Below, one piece after another: positions 12,373 through 26,788 of a DNA stretch of 64,000 nucleotides. The notes under the pieces were generated by a model. The model did not search any database. It was not told the DNA's origin and worked only from the letters and a program-made list of their open reading frames with translations. The stretch spans positions 23,455,501 through 23,519,500 of the forward strand of contig NC_088339.1 of NCBI RefSeq assembly GCF_036884655.1, given 5' to 3'. Source of the stretch: Musa acuminata AAA Group (Eukaryota > Streptophyta > Magnoliopsida > Zingiberales > Musaceae). Positions within the stretch are counted from its first letter, which is position 1; the number at the start of each line of letters is the position of its first letter. Made by a program: the position numbers and the translations under genes.

Positions 12373-13165
12373 GTTTCACATACCATCAGAGTCTTTTATA
12401 ACAAGTTAATTTTTTATTATTATTTTTATTTAGATGATGTTCCTAAATTATTATAAATACCTATTTAAATCATAGATATATCAAATGAGTCTTAGCATAT
12501 TTTGATTCTATTTGACTCATTTATAGTGTTTTAACACTCTGCCAAAAATACTATAACAGATCAAAATAGGTGAAAAAGTTTTAAAAAATAATTTGGATAT
12601 TTTTCGAATTATGAGCACTGTTTAAAAAAATAAAAAAAAATATAATCATTATTTGAGAAAGAAACAAAAAAAATGAGGGTCCTTCTTCTAGAAAATCACC
12701 CTTATACTATACATCATGTCAATGATATGACATATTTTGCATTCAAAATACTTAAGACAGAACATAAATGGAATGCCAAGGTGTTTGTATTCTGCAAAGA
12801 AAAGCTGATGTGAGTGAAGATAAAAAGAAGCATAAATAAAGTTCCCAAATAAGAACAAATTATAGTTGCAATGACATCAACATAGAAACATTATTCTAAA
12901 ATGCTTGATTCACATGGTAAACACTTGACATTCTCCTCATATGATTGTTCTCTTCTCAAAACGCTGACATCACTCCATGAAAAAGACAGAAAGAAATCTT
13001 ACATTACCACCAGCTACTTATTTGTGTGAGCTGTTTCCTTCCTCATCACCTCTCAGATACATCTTCCAATTGCCAATTTGTCAAGAGAATGATAACCAAA
13101 AATGGTAATCGAGATGCCAAAATTTCCAGCCTAGAGCCATGCCAAAAACGGATGTGAAGCTGCCT

Positions 13166-16100
13166 CTAATCCGACTGATTTATGGATGACTCTGAATGAG
13201 GTGTGGTATGCGTTGGAGATGTTTGTGTACAAGGACTTCCATGCTCATTGTTATCCACACCCTGCATCTCACCAATTCTCACAGATTTGAACTCATCGGG
13301 TGCTATTGGGAAACTGCAGGATGAACTATCTGCTGCCATCCATGTAGATTTCGAAACCCTTTGGTGGGGAGGCATCACTGACGAGTCTGGAAGAGGGAAT
13401 ACAACCACATATGGGTGATCGAATTTACAAGATGCACCATATTTGCAGCTTCCGTATGCAGCATAGAATGTGCATGCAGGCTCACCCTTCGTGATCGTCA
13501 GATGTACATGCACATAAACATGGAAAACCATCAGATACTTAACGGTAAATAAAAGCATAAACACCAAGATTTTAAAGAGAAAAATGTTGATTACTGGTCT
13601 GAGAGGAAGTCCAAACGGTCCAATAGTGCATGCAGCTACTTGGATCCTCTCTTTAGGGTGATGGTACTTGCAAGAACTACCGTATTTGCAGCCCCCTGTT
13701 TTCATGTAATATTGGCATTCTGGTTGATCAGGTCTCTCTGGAAAAATGACTGCCATACTTGAACCTGGATCCGCATGATGCTTTGAGTTGGGTATGTGAT
13801 CAGAACCAAGAGACTTGTGGGAGGGAATGCTCGCACTGCCCTGTTTGAAGAATTATATAGAAAATCTCATGTAACTTTCTTGATTAATCACAAATGACAG
13901 AGTCCTAGCAGTTTGGTGTGTTTGTGTGTTTAAATTGCCGCAATCCACCCAAAGTTACATTTTTAATTAGAGATGGACTAGGCAAATCTATATAAGCATT
14001 GTTATCTGCTATTTCACAAACTGATCAATCAAGCGGTCTTTATATATATATCTAATAGTTGGGTGTGTTTTTTCAACATGATACTAGGAAGAGGACAGGC
14101 AGTTGAACTTAGTTCAGATGTCGGTCAGGAGCTAATACCACAAAGTTTGAGCACATTTAAAGTTTCCAGACAAATGTAACTCGTATTAACGACAGCACAT
14201 TACAAAAACCATGTAATCATAATCTGATCTTAAAAATGAATATGTTGATACCATATAAAGAGTTCAATTTTAAAATAAAGTGTTCCATATAACAACAAAA
14301 AGATGCACATGGAGTTAAAAAGTGTGTCATATTAAAAGCATTAGTTAAATTTAAAGAGAATCACTTAGCATCAATGTAGAATTTATCCGAAGCCTCGGTC
14401 CTGAGCTAATAAGAAATAACACCTCAATGTATCAACATTAAAATAAACAATGCAGGCAATCTAGTGGATTTCAATTCCTAATTCTAACTAATAGCTGCTT
14501 ACCGTGTATTTGGTCCAACCCTGCTGGACGGGTGCGGTGGCTTGGGTGGATGGAAATACAAGGGGCATGCAAGATGGGAACCCTTGCATACTAGGATTGG
14601 TCATGTAAGGGGTCTTCAAGGTAGGCCATAGTGGAAGTCCAATCAAAGATGGTCCTCTTATTGGTGCAGAAGATCCTGTATATCCATACACCAAGGAGCC
14701 TGATATAGGAAACATGGTTCCGATACTCACAGGCTGAGGATGATTGAACTTGCAGGCAACTCCAAATTTACAATAGCCAGTTTTCATGTAGTATGGACAA
14801 GATTTTTCACCCTGTGAAACCACATCAAATAAACACGTGACAGAAGTCTCATCAATACATTATTCAAAATTAAGGAATTTGATAACCACAAGATAAAAAA
14901 ATTTGTCGAACCTTGCGAATTGGTAAACCCAAATCATTCAATTGAAATAATTGAGCATCATGCTTGTCTTGTGGATGATAATATTTACAGGTTGCTCCAA
15001 ATTTACAAGTTCCTGTTTTGAGGAAAAACTACAACAGCAAATCCAAATAAACCAAATGTCACCACAAAATATAGATCATTAAATCATATGCTATATAATA
15101 GATTAGTGATAGAATCATGAGAAATAAATGCAACTGATTAGGAAGGTCTACATCTGATTTGCACTACACATGCTATTGGTTAAAAGACATTAGCACAGCT
15201 ATAGGTATGAGTTCCAGTAGAATTGAATTTTGCTCATGTGGTAATCTTTATATATTATGATCTCCAAACAAATAGGTACGCCCATTTTAGAAAGACTTGT
15301 GCTGTACCTTACAGAGTTAAAATTCAGAATGAGTTGAATTATATAATTACCTAAGGCTGATTCAAGCACCCATTATGCACAAATTCATTGTAAAGGCATT
15401 CGTGAAAGAAATATACACAAGATCACTATCATTTTGCCAGGTCTCATTAATCCTTAGCTATTTGCATCTTGGCAAGAATGAGAAGTTGCAATATGATGCT
15501 ATAGCCAACTGATGAGAAATCCAACATTTAGATAAAAAAATCAGACATAGGCCTGTTTTTTATGTCAAAAGCATGATAGACTAAAACATCCTCTTGTACC
15601 ATACTGTGTATATATATGGTAGTTTTGAGTCTTTTGACACAACAGAAACTATTGGTTTAGCAAACTAGATATGTTCCACTGGAAGCCCCAAGCATATTTA
15701 TTTTGTAAGATATTCCATAACTGATTTTTTATATTAATTTTCTTAGAAGTATTGGTAACTTGAAGTTGTAGCTAAAACATTGTATAATGTACGGCTTCAA
15801 AGTAGTTTTAATTATTTCTGCTAGTACACATGGAAAAAGAAGCTCCTAACACAAAATCATTGAAACATTTTAGAGAGAATGAAATATTAGGAGGAATATT
15901 TTGCTTTAGAAAAGCAAACATGGTTTAATAGAAATATACTTTTCGATAATGAGAATAGTTTAGACATATCCAGTAACTTGAATAATTGAAAGTTTAATAT
16001 AATAACTAGTATCCAATAAAGACTATGAACTGTGTAGGAAAATGACTTCCCTCATTTCTTACCCAAGCTATCATAGTCTAAGCAGTGGCAAAACAACCAA

Positions 16101-16669
16101 AGACAAATTACACCATTTTTTGGCAGTCTTACTGCCACATCTTAATAGCATAAAGCCAGCAGACTATGGTCATCATTTTAGTGTTGAATTCTATGGCCAT
16201 GGTGCCAAAACAGGAATACTGAACTTAACAGATAAAACAGATGTCTCAGCACTACAGTGGTTCTCAAAATGAGGGATGAAACTATGGTATTTTTTTGGGC
16301 AAAGATAAATGTACCTGGCAGTCAGGTTGACCATCTCTTGGGGGAAGTTCATCTCTACACCGAGTTTCCTGGAGCAGAAGAATGAGTTAGAACAAAAACC
16401 AAATAATCCATCTCTAGAATCACTATTGATGGTAAGAAGCTTGAGCTGGAGGAACAAAACACTATCAACAGGAGTCCAATTGCTCTCACCTTAGCAGTGA
16501 TGTTAGGATGGTTGTACTTGCACTTGCTTCCATAACTGCATAAGCCGGTCCTCAAATAGAAACTGCAGTTAGGTTCTCCAGGCCGGTCAGGATATGGATT
16601 CGGCTGCCCATCCGCACCCTCCCGACCATCCTCATCCTCAATATTTAAACGACTCATGGTTTCTGCCAT
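13166..16669 (-). CDS. CCCH zinc-finger protein with five fingers (plant ZFN-like)
   Basis: Predicted nucleic-acid-binding regulator. Exons on the minus strand: 16669-16490, 16368-16315, 15028-14912, 14811-14503, 13840-13595, 13486-13166; all phase 0, giving 408 residues. Five C-X8-C-X5-C-X3-H fingers begin near residues 35, 77, 122, 262 and 307. They are spaced as three plus two around a Gly/Pro/Ser-rich linker, as in plant ZFN/AtC3H proteins. The second finger is split: its first Cys is in a 54-base exon and the rest is across a 1.29-kb intron. The ATG at 16669 was chosen because upstream codons in the frame lack ATG; another in-frame ATG lies at 16657. The N-terminus is acidic ([10 protein letters not shown]). 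The C-terminal tail is Ser/Thr/His-rich and has no domain. Family members bind RNA or DNA; the target here is unknown. Confidence 0.93.
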
Positions 16670-17170
16670 CAAGAACCATCAAAACCCATCAAGTTTCCCT
16701 TTTTATCACACTCTGCTTCGTTGATCGATTCTTTGCATGTCTCATGAATAAAAAGGAGTCTATTTTAATCCGAAAAAGCAATCAACAACAGATTGATCAA
16801 AAGCAACACCACAGCAGAAAAAAAAAAAAAAAAAAACACCAGAGGGGATTGAACCGGGACAGAACCGACCTTCAAGTTTGCCCGGCGACGCATTGGAAGA
16901 GGAATCGGAGAGAGCATTGTGCCTAGCGCCGGGCATCGGAGTGGTGATCGAGCGAAACCCAAGATGAACCGATCGAAGCCAACAAAGATAAATCAACTCC
17001 TTCCCCCCCTTCAAACTCCTCAACTCGATCCCCGTCCGCCCTAATTCCAATCAACGATTCCACTCCCAAAGCGTGAAATTGGACGCAGAAGGAATTCCCA
17101 CGAGCAGCTTTCCGACAAAATTTAGATCTCTGGATGATGCATCGAATCAAATCGTCGGTTCTATTTGTTA

Positions 17171-17204
<34 letters not shown>

Positions 17205-18772
17205 TGGCTGCTTTCGTTTTAATTTACCAAATCGATACGCTGAAGGAATCGGAGGAAAAGAGAAATTTAATGGGGAAATGTGTTTATTATTATGTAGTGT
17301 ATTTTGTTCATTAATTAGTGGATCCTAGAAATTAATTTTTAAGACGGGAAAGGCCTTAATTCTATTAATAGTTATTGAGGGATGAGGGAAGAGCGCGTAT
17401 TAGTTGATGCTTTACTTATTTAATGATAATTAACACTATCTTATCGGATGAGATTAATAGAAGCAAGAACTGTCGTAATCACGTGACTGAGGCAACCGGA
17501 AGTGCTATTCATTCAGGAAACAGGATTCTTCACCTTGACGGAAGTTTCCGTCTCGGGCCCACTTGCTTACTTGAGCCCAGGGATTCTGAGAGGCCATGTT
17601 CTCTGTCTCCTGTATTGATCAGGACAGGGTATCCGTGCCAGTGCTACCGAGCTTACGGCATCTGGACACCTTGGTTTTGATCAGCTGTTTTTTTACACGT
17701 GGACAGTAATGGTTCGTCGTCTTCCAAGTTTGAGGCTCTGACGTGACGACAACGTTGCTGTTTGGTGTTCGACGGATCTACAAGGCGGTCACCGGTCCTC
17801 GCCGGGATCTGCTCCTCGAAAAGAACTCAGAAACCCCAGCACGCTTCTGGGGCCCAGAAACAGTAACCAGGCGGGTGCGTCAGGCTACGGCACCACGGTC
17901 ACCGTTGGATCTACGGGACACCGTAATCCGACGGTTCAAGATCTCCGAGAGGGATTACCTGAACTTGGGTCAATGTTTTCAGTCTATTGGGTCAAAATAC
18001 GTCAGGATTTTGACGACGTTTAAGTTGACCAATGGCATTTCCCTTGAAACAGCAACGCAGATGTCACGTAGCGTTTCTTTCTTTAACATATCTCAGGAAA
18101 TCTTTGCAGGGATGCTGAGGATCCATATTTAAGATACGCTGAATAGGGCCACTTTGTGCAATGTGGGAGAGATTCTCCGCAGAGGATTGGGTGGTCCAAC
18201 AAGATAAGTATGGATTTATCCATCCACGAATATACCGCAACATGGATGTGCAGTCAGAGATTTGTGGCCGGCAGTCATCGATTCTTGTTCTGGATGTTCC
18301 AGTGCATCCTCGTTTCTCTGCAAGGAAGACGTAAATGCTTGATTTCCTTCTCGTCCATCCCTGCTGGTGATGTCCACTGACGAGCGAAGCATATGAGATC
18401 ATGGGATCCTGATCTCGAATCCATGCTCACATCTTAAGCTAGCTTGTTCCAGGATGGGATCAGGCTCAAGGAAGAAGAGGGTGGAATCTACCAAGATGAT
18501 GACTGCAGCTTCTTGTTCATGGATCTTTTGCATTAATTTGTACTGGAAACAAGTTTGCATTTGAATCAGAATAATGAGACTGGACACACTCTTCCAGTTC
18601 TTGGACAACATCAATGAAGTGGACTGACATTTACACCTTCCTTCAAGGCAAAGTAAGAGCTGACAATGAAGCTTGATACTCCAGGGCAGTAGACTGTCTG
18701 TCCGATACTTGTAGTAGGAAGACAAAGATTTGTATCGCAACACATTGTCATCCATTCAGTAAAAAGAATCCT
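16670..18772. other. Intergenic: 5' flank of the CCCH gene and 3' flank of the phosphatase gene
   Basis: Includes an A-run (about 16819-16837), a (CT)n run at 17171-17204 in the probable leader of the CCCH gene, and more GC-rich DNA from 17500 to 18400. Open frames of up to 129 codons in this interval have no recognisable domain. Confidence 0.55.
17171..17204. repeat. (CT)n microsatellite, GA-type leader on the minus strand
   Basis: CT dinucleotides about 500 bases upstream of the CCCH-gene start; reads as (GA)n on the coding strand. Confidence 0.93.
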
Positions 18773-21924
<3,152 letters not shown>

Positions 21925-22246
21925 TTAGTTCACCATGAAAGATCTCGTAGAACCGAAAGGGATGCCATACGAGAAAGCAAACGAGAACTGGAAAGGCATA
22001 AAGTACATCCCACAGAATATGCTGTGACTTTGGATTACTTTAATCCTTCTTCTCTCCTCCACGTACCCTCTTGTGGCTGCTATTTGTTCTTAGTTTCTCT
22101 TCCAACAAAGCTTCGTATAATCCAGAGGAAATTTTGTTCTACATTGTATATACTGCCACATCTGTCATACCAACTTTTTGTGGTCGGAGTCTACTTCGAC
22201 AACTCTGAATGAAGACAAAAGTTGAAGTCAACTCATCCGGAGATGT

Positions 22247-22278
22247 TTCTTCTTCTTCTTCTTCTTCTTCTTCTTCTT
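22247..22278. repeat. (CTT)n microsatellite
   Basis: About ten CTT trinucleotides in the divergent spacer. Confidence 0.95.
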
Positions 22279-23128
22279 GTGCAGAGCTACATTATGATAA
22301 CATTTGCCGAAAGATACACGAGAAAGTGATTCTGATCCATGGCGTTCTCTGATCCTATATGACCAGAGAACAACAAAATGCTCAACCACGGAAGGTATCC
22401 ATCCAGCTGAAGCCTGCTCTGCTGCTGCTTTGCATGTGTTCGTCGGAATGATCGCAGCTGCTCAAAGCGCAATCGCACAGTTTGCAGAGAGCAGATACAA
22501 CACAACAGGGGAGGATGCTTGCTTGGATGCATGGATAAGACAGCCTCCCCAGAAAAGACGGCGCAAAATTTAAAGGGCAAGCAGTGAGCGCGATAGAAGG
22601 ACGTGGCTGCGGTTTCTGCATGCAGAGTGTAAACACCAAATCTAATCGCTTATCAAAGATAATTATGGATTGTGTTGGTGTAATCATTGTAGCTTACCAA
22701 AGGAGATGGATTGCTTAATATCCTCGTCCTTACAACCCATAGAGTGTTACTGTTTTAGGGTCAAGAACAGTAACTCTGGGAAGGAGATGGTTTGTTTCTG
22801 CATGCATGCACCCGTTTGTGGTGCACCCATCTGAAAGACTAGCAGAGACCTCTCTGTGGTTTGCCAGACGAAGCAGGCAGGCAATTAACCCAAAGATTTG
22901 GAAAGGAGAGTCCTTGGAAGTCAGGACAGAGTGGGTGAGTTGCTTGTTTCCAGAAGCATCCAACCTTATGATGGTAAGTATTAAACTCCCACTCCAAATA
23001 ATGCATTGATTCTGTGTGGACCTTAATGGAGTCATGGGTTAGGGAAGGTGGGACTCACTTTCCATGTGACTCCCACATGTGTATTAGTAGTAGGTATTTG
23101 TGAGCCCCAAAGATTAATCAGCACCTTC

Positions 23129-23172
23129 CTCTCTCTCTCTCTCTCGCTCTCTCTCTCTCTCTCGCTCTCTCT
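23129..23172. repeat. (CT)n microsatellite in the endoglucanase leader
   Basis: CT dinucleotides with two CG interruptions, ending 31 bases before the start codon at 23203, so almost certainly in the 5' untranslated region. Confidence 0.95.
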
Positions 23173-23202
23173 TCCTCGTATGTTTGTGGGGACGGAAGGA
23201 AG

Positions 23203-25645
23203 ATGCTTGGGAGTCATGTTGTCAAAACCTTTAGGATCCTGCCGATCTCGTTCGTAATTCTCCTTCTCCCTGCCGCCACCGGGGCTGCATACGACTACCG
23301 CGAGGCCCTGTCGAAGAGCCTGCTCTACTTCGAGGCGCAGCGCTCCGGCCATCTTCCTTATCACCAGCGCATCACCTGGCGCGGTCACTCCGGCCTCACC
23401 GATGGCCTCGAACAAGGAGTTAGTCAGCGCGTCTTATTCGTCTTCTTCTTCTTCTTCTTCGGTATCTTCATCTCATCGGTTCCTTTCTGAGAACAGGTTG
23501 ATTTGGTTGGAGGATACTACGACGCAGGAGACCACGTAAAGTTCGGCCTGCCGATGGCTTTCACCATAACCATGTTGTCTTGGGGTGTCATGGAGAACGG
23601 GGATGCGATCGCGGCGGCCGGGGAGTTCGAGCACTCGTTGGAGGCGATCAAATGGGGGACTGATTACTTCATCAAAGCCCACACTCACCCCAACGTCCTC
23701 TGGGCCGAGGTATTAAGATCTTGCATGGCATTGCGCTGTTCATCAACTTCATGTCATTATGCCGATCCACATTAACCATCGGTTCTCTTCTTCTTCGTCG
23801 ATTAGGTCGGAGACGGCGACACCGACCACTACTGTTGGCAAAGGCCAGACGACATGACCACGTCGAGACAAGCGTACAAGATCGACGCGGAGCACCCGGG
23901 ATCAGAGCTAGCAGGAGAGACAGCAGCAGCCATGGCGGCTGCGTCCATCGTGTTCAAGAAGACCAACCCACGCTACTCTCACCTCCTACTGCGTCACGCC
24001 CAACAGGTGGGGTTCCACGCAACCACACACACCAACGCGCTCAGCATCACCAGTCTCCCGCTATAAACAGAACGCATCATTTGGCATTGCAGCTGTTCGA
24101 GTTCGGGAACAAGTACAGAGGCCGCTACCATCTCAGCGTGCCGGCGGCGAAGAGCTACTACCCATCGCTGAGTGGCTACGGCGACGAGCTGCTGTGGGCG
24201 GCGCTGTGGCTCCACCGGGCGACGGGAAGAGAGTATTACTTGCAGTACGCGGTCGACAAAGCGTACACGTTGGGCGGGGCCACATGGGCCATTTCAGAGT
24301 TCAGCTGGGACATCAAATACGCCGGCGTTCAAATTCTTGCGTCCAAGGCAAGACTTTTCGTGCCTCTTCTCCTGCTCACACCTTTCTCTATTGACCTCCT
24401 CACCGTCATCTCTCTACCTAAACGCGCTAAGACTGACGTAGAACTGATGAAATTATCGTGGGAATTCATTTAGTTGGTAGAAGACTTATTTGGAGGGGTA
24501 GATGAGAGATGATGTAGTCGATTCTCAACTAAATCTAGAAAGAGAGAGAGAGTCATGACGTGTTTCCGACGAGGTTCGCTCTATTGACTCATTGCGGACA
24601 CCAATAGCTGAGGGAGTTGTTATACGGTGAGAGAAAGCGATGGAAGCCCGGTGGCTCGGTCAACCGACAATTGACCTGTAGACTAATGCTGACCATGCAA
24701 TGGTCAGACGTAGGTCTCTGTATTCGTCAGAACTTGTAGCACAAGTAGGTTTGAATCACTCGTCAATGGCGATCCACTCTGACCAACCTGAGACCTCCAA
24801 CTTTCTAACAATGAAGAGGAAATTGCTCTACAGAATTGGCCTTTGCAAAGTCTTTGAAGATCCCATGGCTTTGTGGAACAGTTCTAATGAATGAGATTAA
24901 TGGAAGAACAAGATCAATACTTGACAACTGCTCTCCCCGTCAGAATCGATCCTAACAAGAAGCATTGAAATGACTCGTGGTAGTGACAAATCCTTGGCTT
25001 TTGTATCAGCTGCTGATGGAAGGAGGCGGAGGACGTGTTCAAGACCAGCAAAGAAACACACTGCAGCAGTACCGATCTAAAGCAGAGCATTACTTGTGCT
25101 CCTGCCTCGGCATGAGCAGCAACGACAGCAACGTGCGCCGCACCCCTGGTGGCCTCCTCTTCGTCCGCCGGTGGAACAACATGCAGTACGTGGCCGGCGC
25201 CGCCTTCCTCCTCATCGTTTTCTCCGACCAGCTCGCGCTGGCCCACGAAGATCTGCACTGTCCCCGGGGTTCGCTCAGCCCGCAGGAAGTGCTCTCCTTC
25301 GCCAAGGCCCAGTTGGACTACGTCCTCGGCTCCAACCCAATGGGCATCAGCTACATGGTGGGCTTCGGGCCCCTGTACCCCACCAGGGTACACCACCGAG
25401 CGGCTTCCACCGTGCCTTACAAGGAGGACAAGTCCTTCATCGGCTGCGCCCAGGGCTACGACGCGTGGTTCGGCCGGCAAATGCCGAACCCCAACGTGCT
25501 CGTCGGCGCCATCGTCGGCGGCCCGGGCGCCCAGGACGAGTTCAGGGACGTGAGGGGGAACTACATGCAGACGGAGGCGTGCACGTACAACACGGCGCAG
25601 ATGGTCGGAGTGTTCGCGAGGTTTTCTCAGCCGGAGAGACGATGA
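23203..25645 (+). CDS. Endo-beta-1,4-glucanase, glycoside hydrolase family 9
   Basis: Predicted secreted cellulase-type enzyme cutting beta-1,4-glucan in the cell wall. Exons: 23203-23418, 23497-23709, 23806-24006, 24093-24347, 25010-25645; 506 residues, all phase 0. The signal peptide is about 1-28. The mature protein starts with [32 protein letters not shown] carries Asp81 and Asp84 (nucleophile-water activation). The conserved HCW-type block is [16 protein letters not shown] and the C-terminal [15 protein letters not shown], with proton-donor Glu484, are present. No membrane anchor or C-terminal carbohydrate-binding module is seen, so it fits the secreted class B. The fourth intron (24348-25009, 662 bases) would start with GC (AAG|GCAAGA), because the frame needs ...ILASK joined to LLMEG. 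The (CT)n leader lies directly upstream. Confidence 0.95.
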
Positions 25646-25804
25646 CAAGCTTCTGCATGCAAACAACACCACGCAGACACATAGGAAACAGGTTTTGGTT
25701 TTTTGAGCCCTTTATTTCCTCGTTGCCATTGTAGGGACGAGGATCTGTTTTACTGGGTATAAGCCACATTAGAGCTACAGAAACAGTGAAGGTAAAAGCA
25801 ACAC

Positions 25805-25805
<1 letters not shown>

Positions 25806-25853
<48 letters not shown>

Positions 25854-25861
25854 GAGAGAGA
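25806..25861. repeat. (AG)n microsatellite
   Basis: AG dinucleotides with one TG interruption, downstream of the endoglucanase stop codon, probably within its 3' region. Confidence 0.97.
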
Positions 25862-26134
25862 AACATACAAGTTTCATGGTTCAGCAGTGAGTCCTTTGTG
25901 AGTGATGTGATTGATATGTTCTCTTGTTCTTTTCTGGTTGCAAGGGCCTGCAAGCTGAGATACCATACGACCAATCTTGCATGGCTTCGATGGCACTCTG
26001 TCACAGATGCCAAGCAATGATAGGGATAAACAGAATCATTTTTTCCTTAGACAACTCTCTGCCACTGATTTTAAATGATGATCAAGCAATTTTGTTGCTA
26101 ATTTCTGATGATGATTTGGGATCATTTTCCACAA

Positions 26135-26142
<8 letters not shown>

Positions 26143-26166
<24 letters not shown>
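26143..26166. repeat. (AT)n microsatellite
   Basis: Uninterrupted AT dinucleotides between two convergent genes. Confidence 0.95.
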
Positions 26167-26788
26167 TCAATACCTTATCCATATGCAGTCTCATCCACCA
26201 ACTACAGAGAAAAAAAATGTGAACACAGAAAACTTTGCTGTATATCAAACATTTCAAACTTCTGCCTGCTTTTAGATAAACATACCTCTTGTGCCTTCAT
26301 ATGATAAGCCACCGTAATCTAAATGTAATGCAAGTTTCTTTGATGGATTTCACTTCCAAAACAAGATTCTTCTTGCAGCCAGAAACAGCAGAAAGTGAAG
26401 TGATTACAAGCTAAGGTAGAATACAAAAGTTCTCTCTTCTATGCATTTGAACAGTCATCGAAATGAGTACATTAAATTCTGGAAGTTCTTTTTTTTTTTT
26501 GTCAATAAATGAATGCATTATGCTATAATACATATACAAAGGGCATATAGGGTCATAGATCCAGCATGAACTGAAGATTAGCCGCAAGCGAAAATTTTCT
26601 TCAGCATAAAAATGGAGATCAAAATGAGATTATTCTTCCATTTCCTCAGATGCTCATGAACCACTGCGCTTTCGGGTGTATCATCTGCAACCATAAGATG
26701 GTATGGTTGCAGTACTGCATTTTGCTTTATATGCTTGGCCTCTCAATGTTCTCAAGGAACTACATGTTCGCAAGAATGAATCTTCCAT

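Larger units (their letters stand above)
25646..26788. other. Intergenic between convergent endoglucanase and SRF genes
   Basis: Carries a 56-base (AG)n run at 25806-25861, an (AT)n run at 26143-26166 and a T-run near 26490. No gene signature was seen. Confidence 0.6.

Noticed and set aside
17743..18132. 129-codon plus-strand frame
   Set aside because: No recognisable domain, no homologous pattern, in a spacer with mixed composition.
22304..22573. 90-codon frame between the phosphatase and endoglucanase genes, starting MPKDTRESDS
   Set aside because: Ala-rich middle only; no known family. Could be a small gene but not supported.
25096..25734. 212-codon plus-strand frame and a 252-codon minus-strand frame in the last endoglucanase exon
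   Set aside because: Low-complexity Pro/Arg/Ala translations with no signature; the GH9 frame uses the same bases and has conserved motifs.
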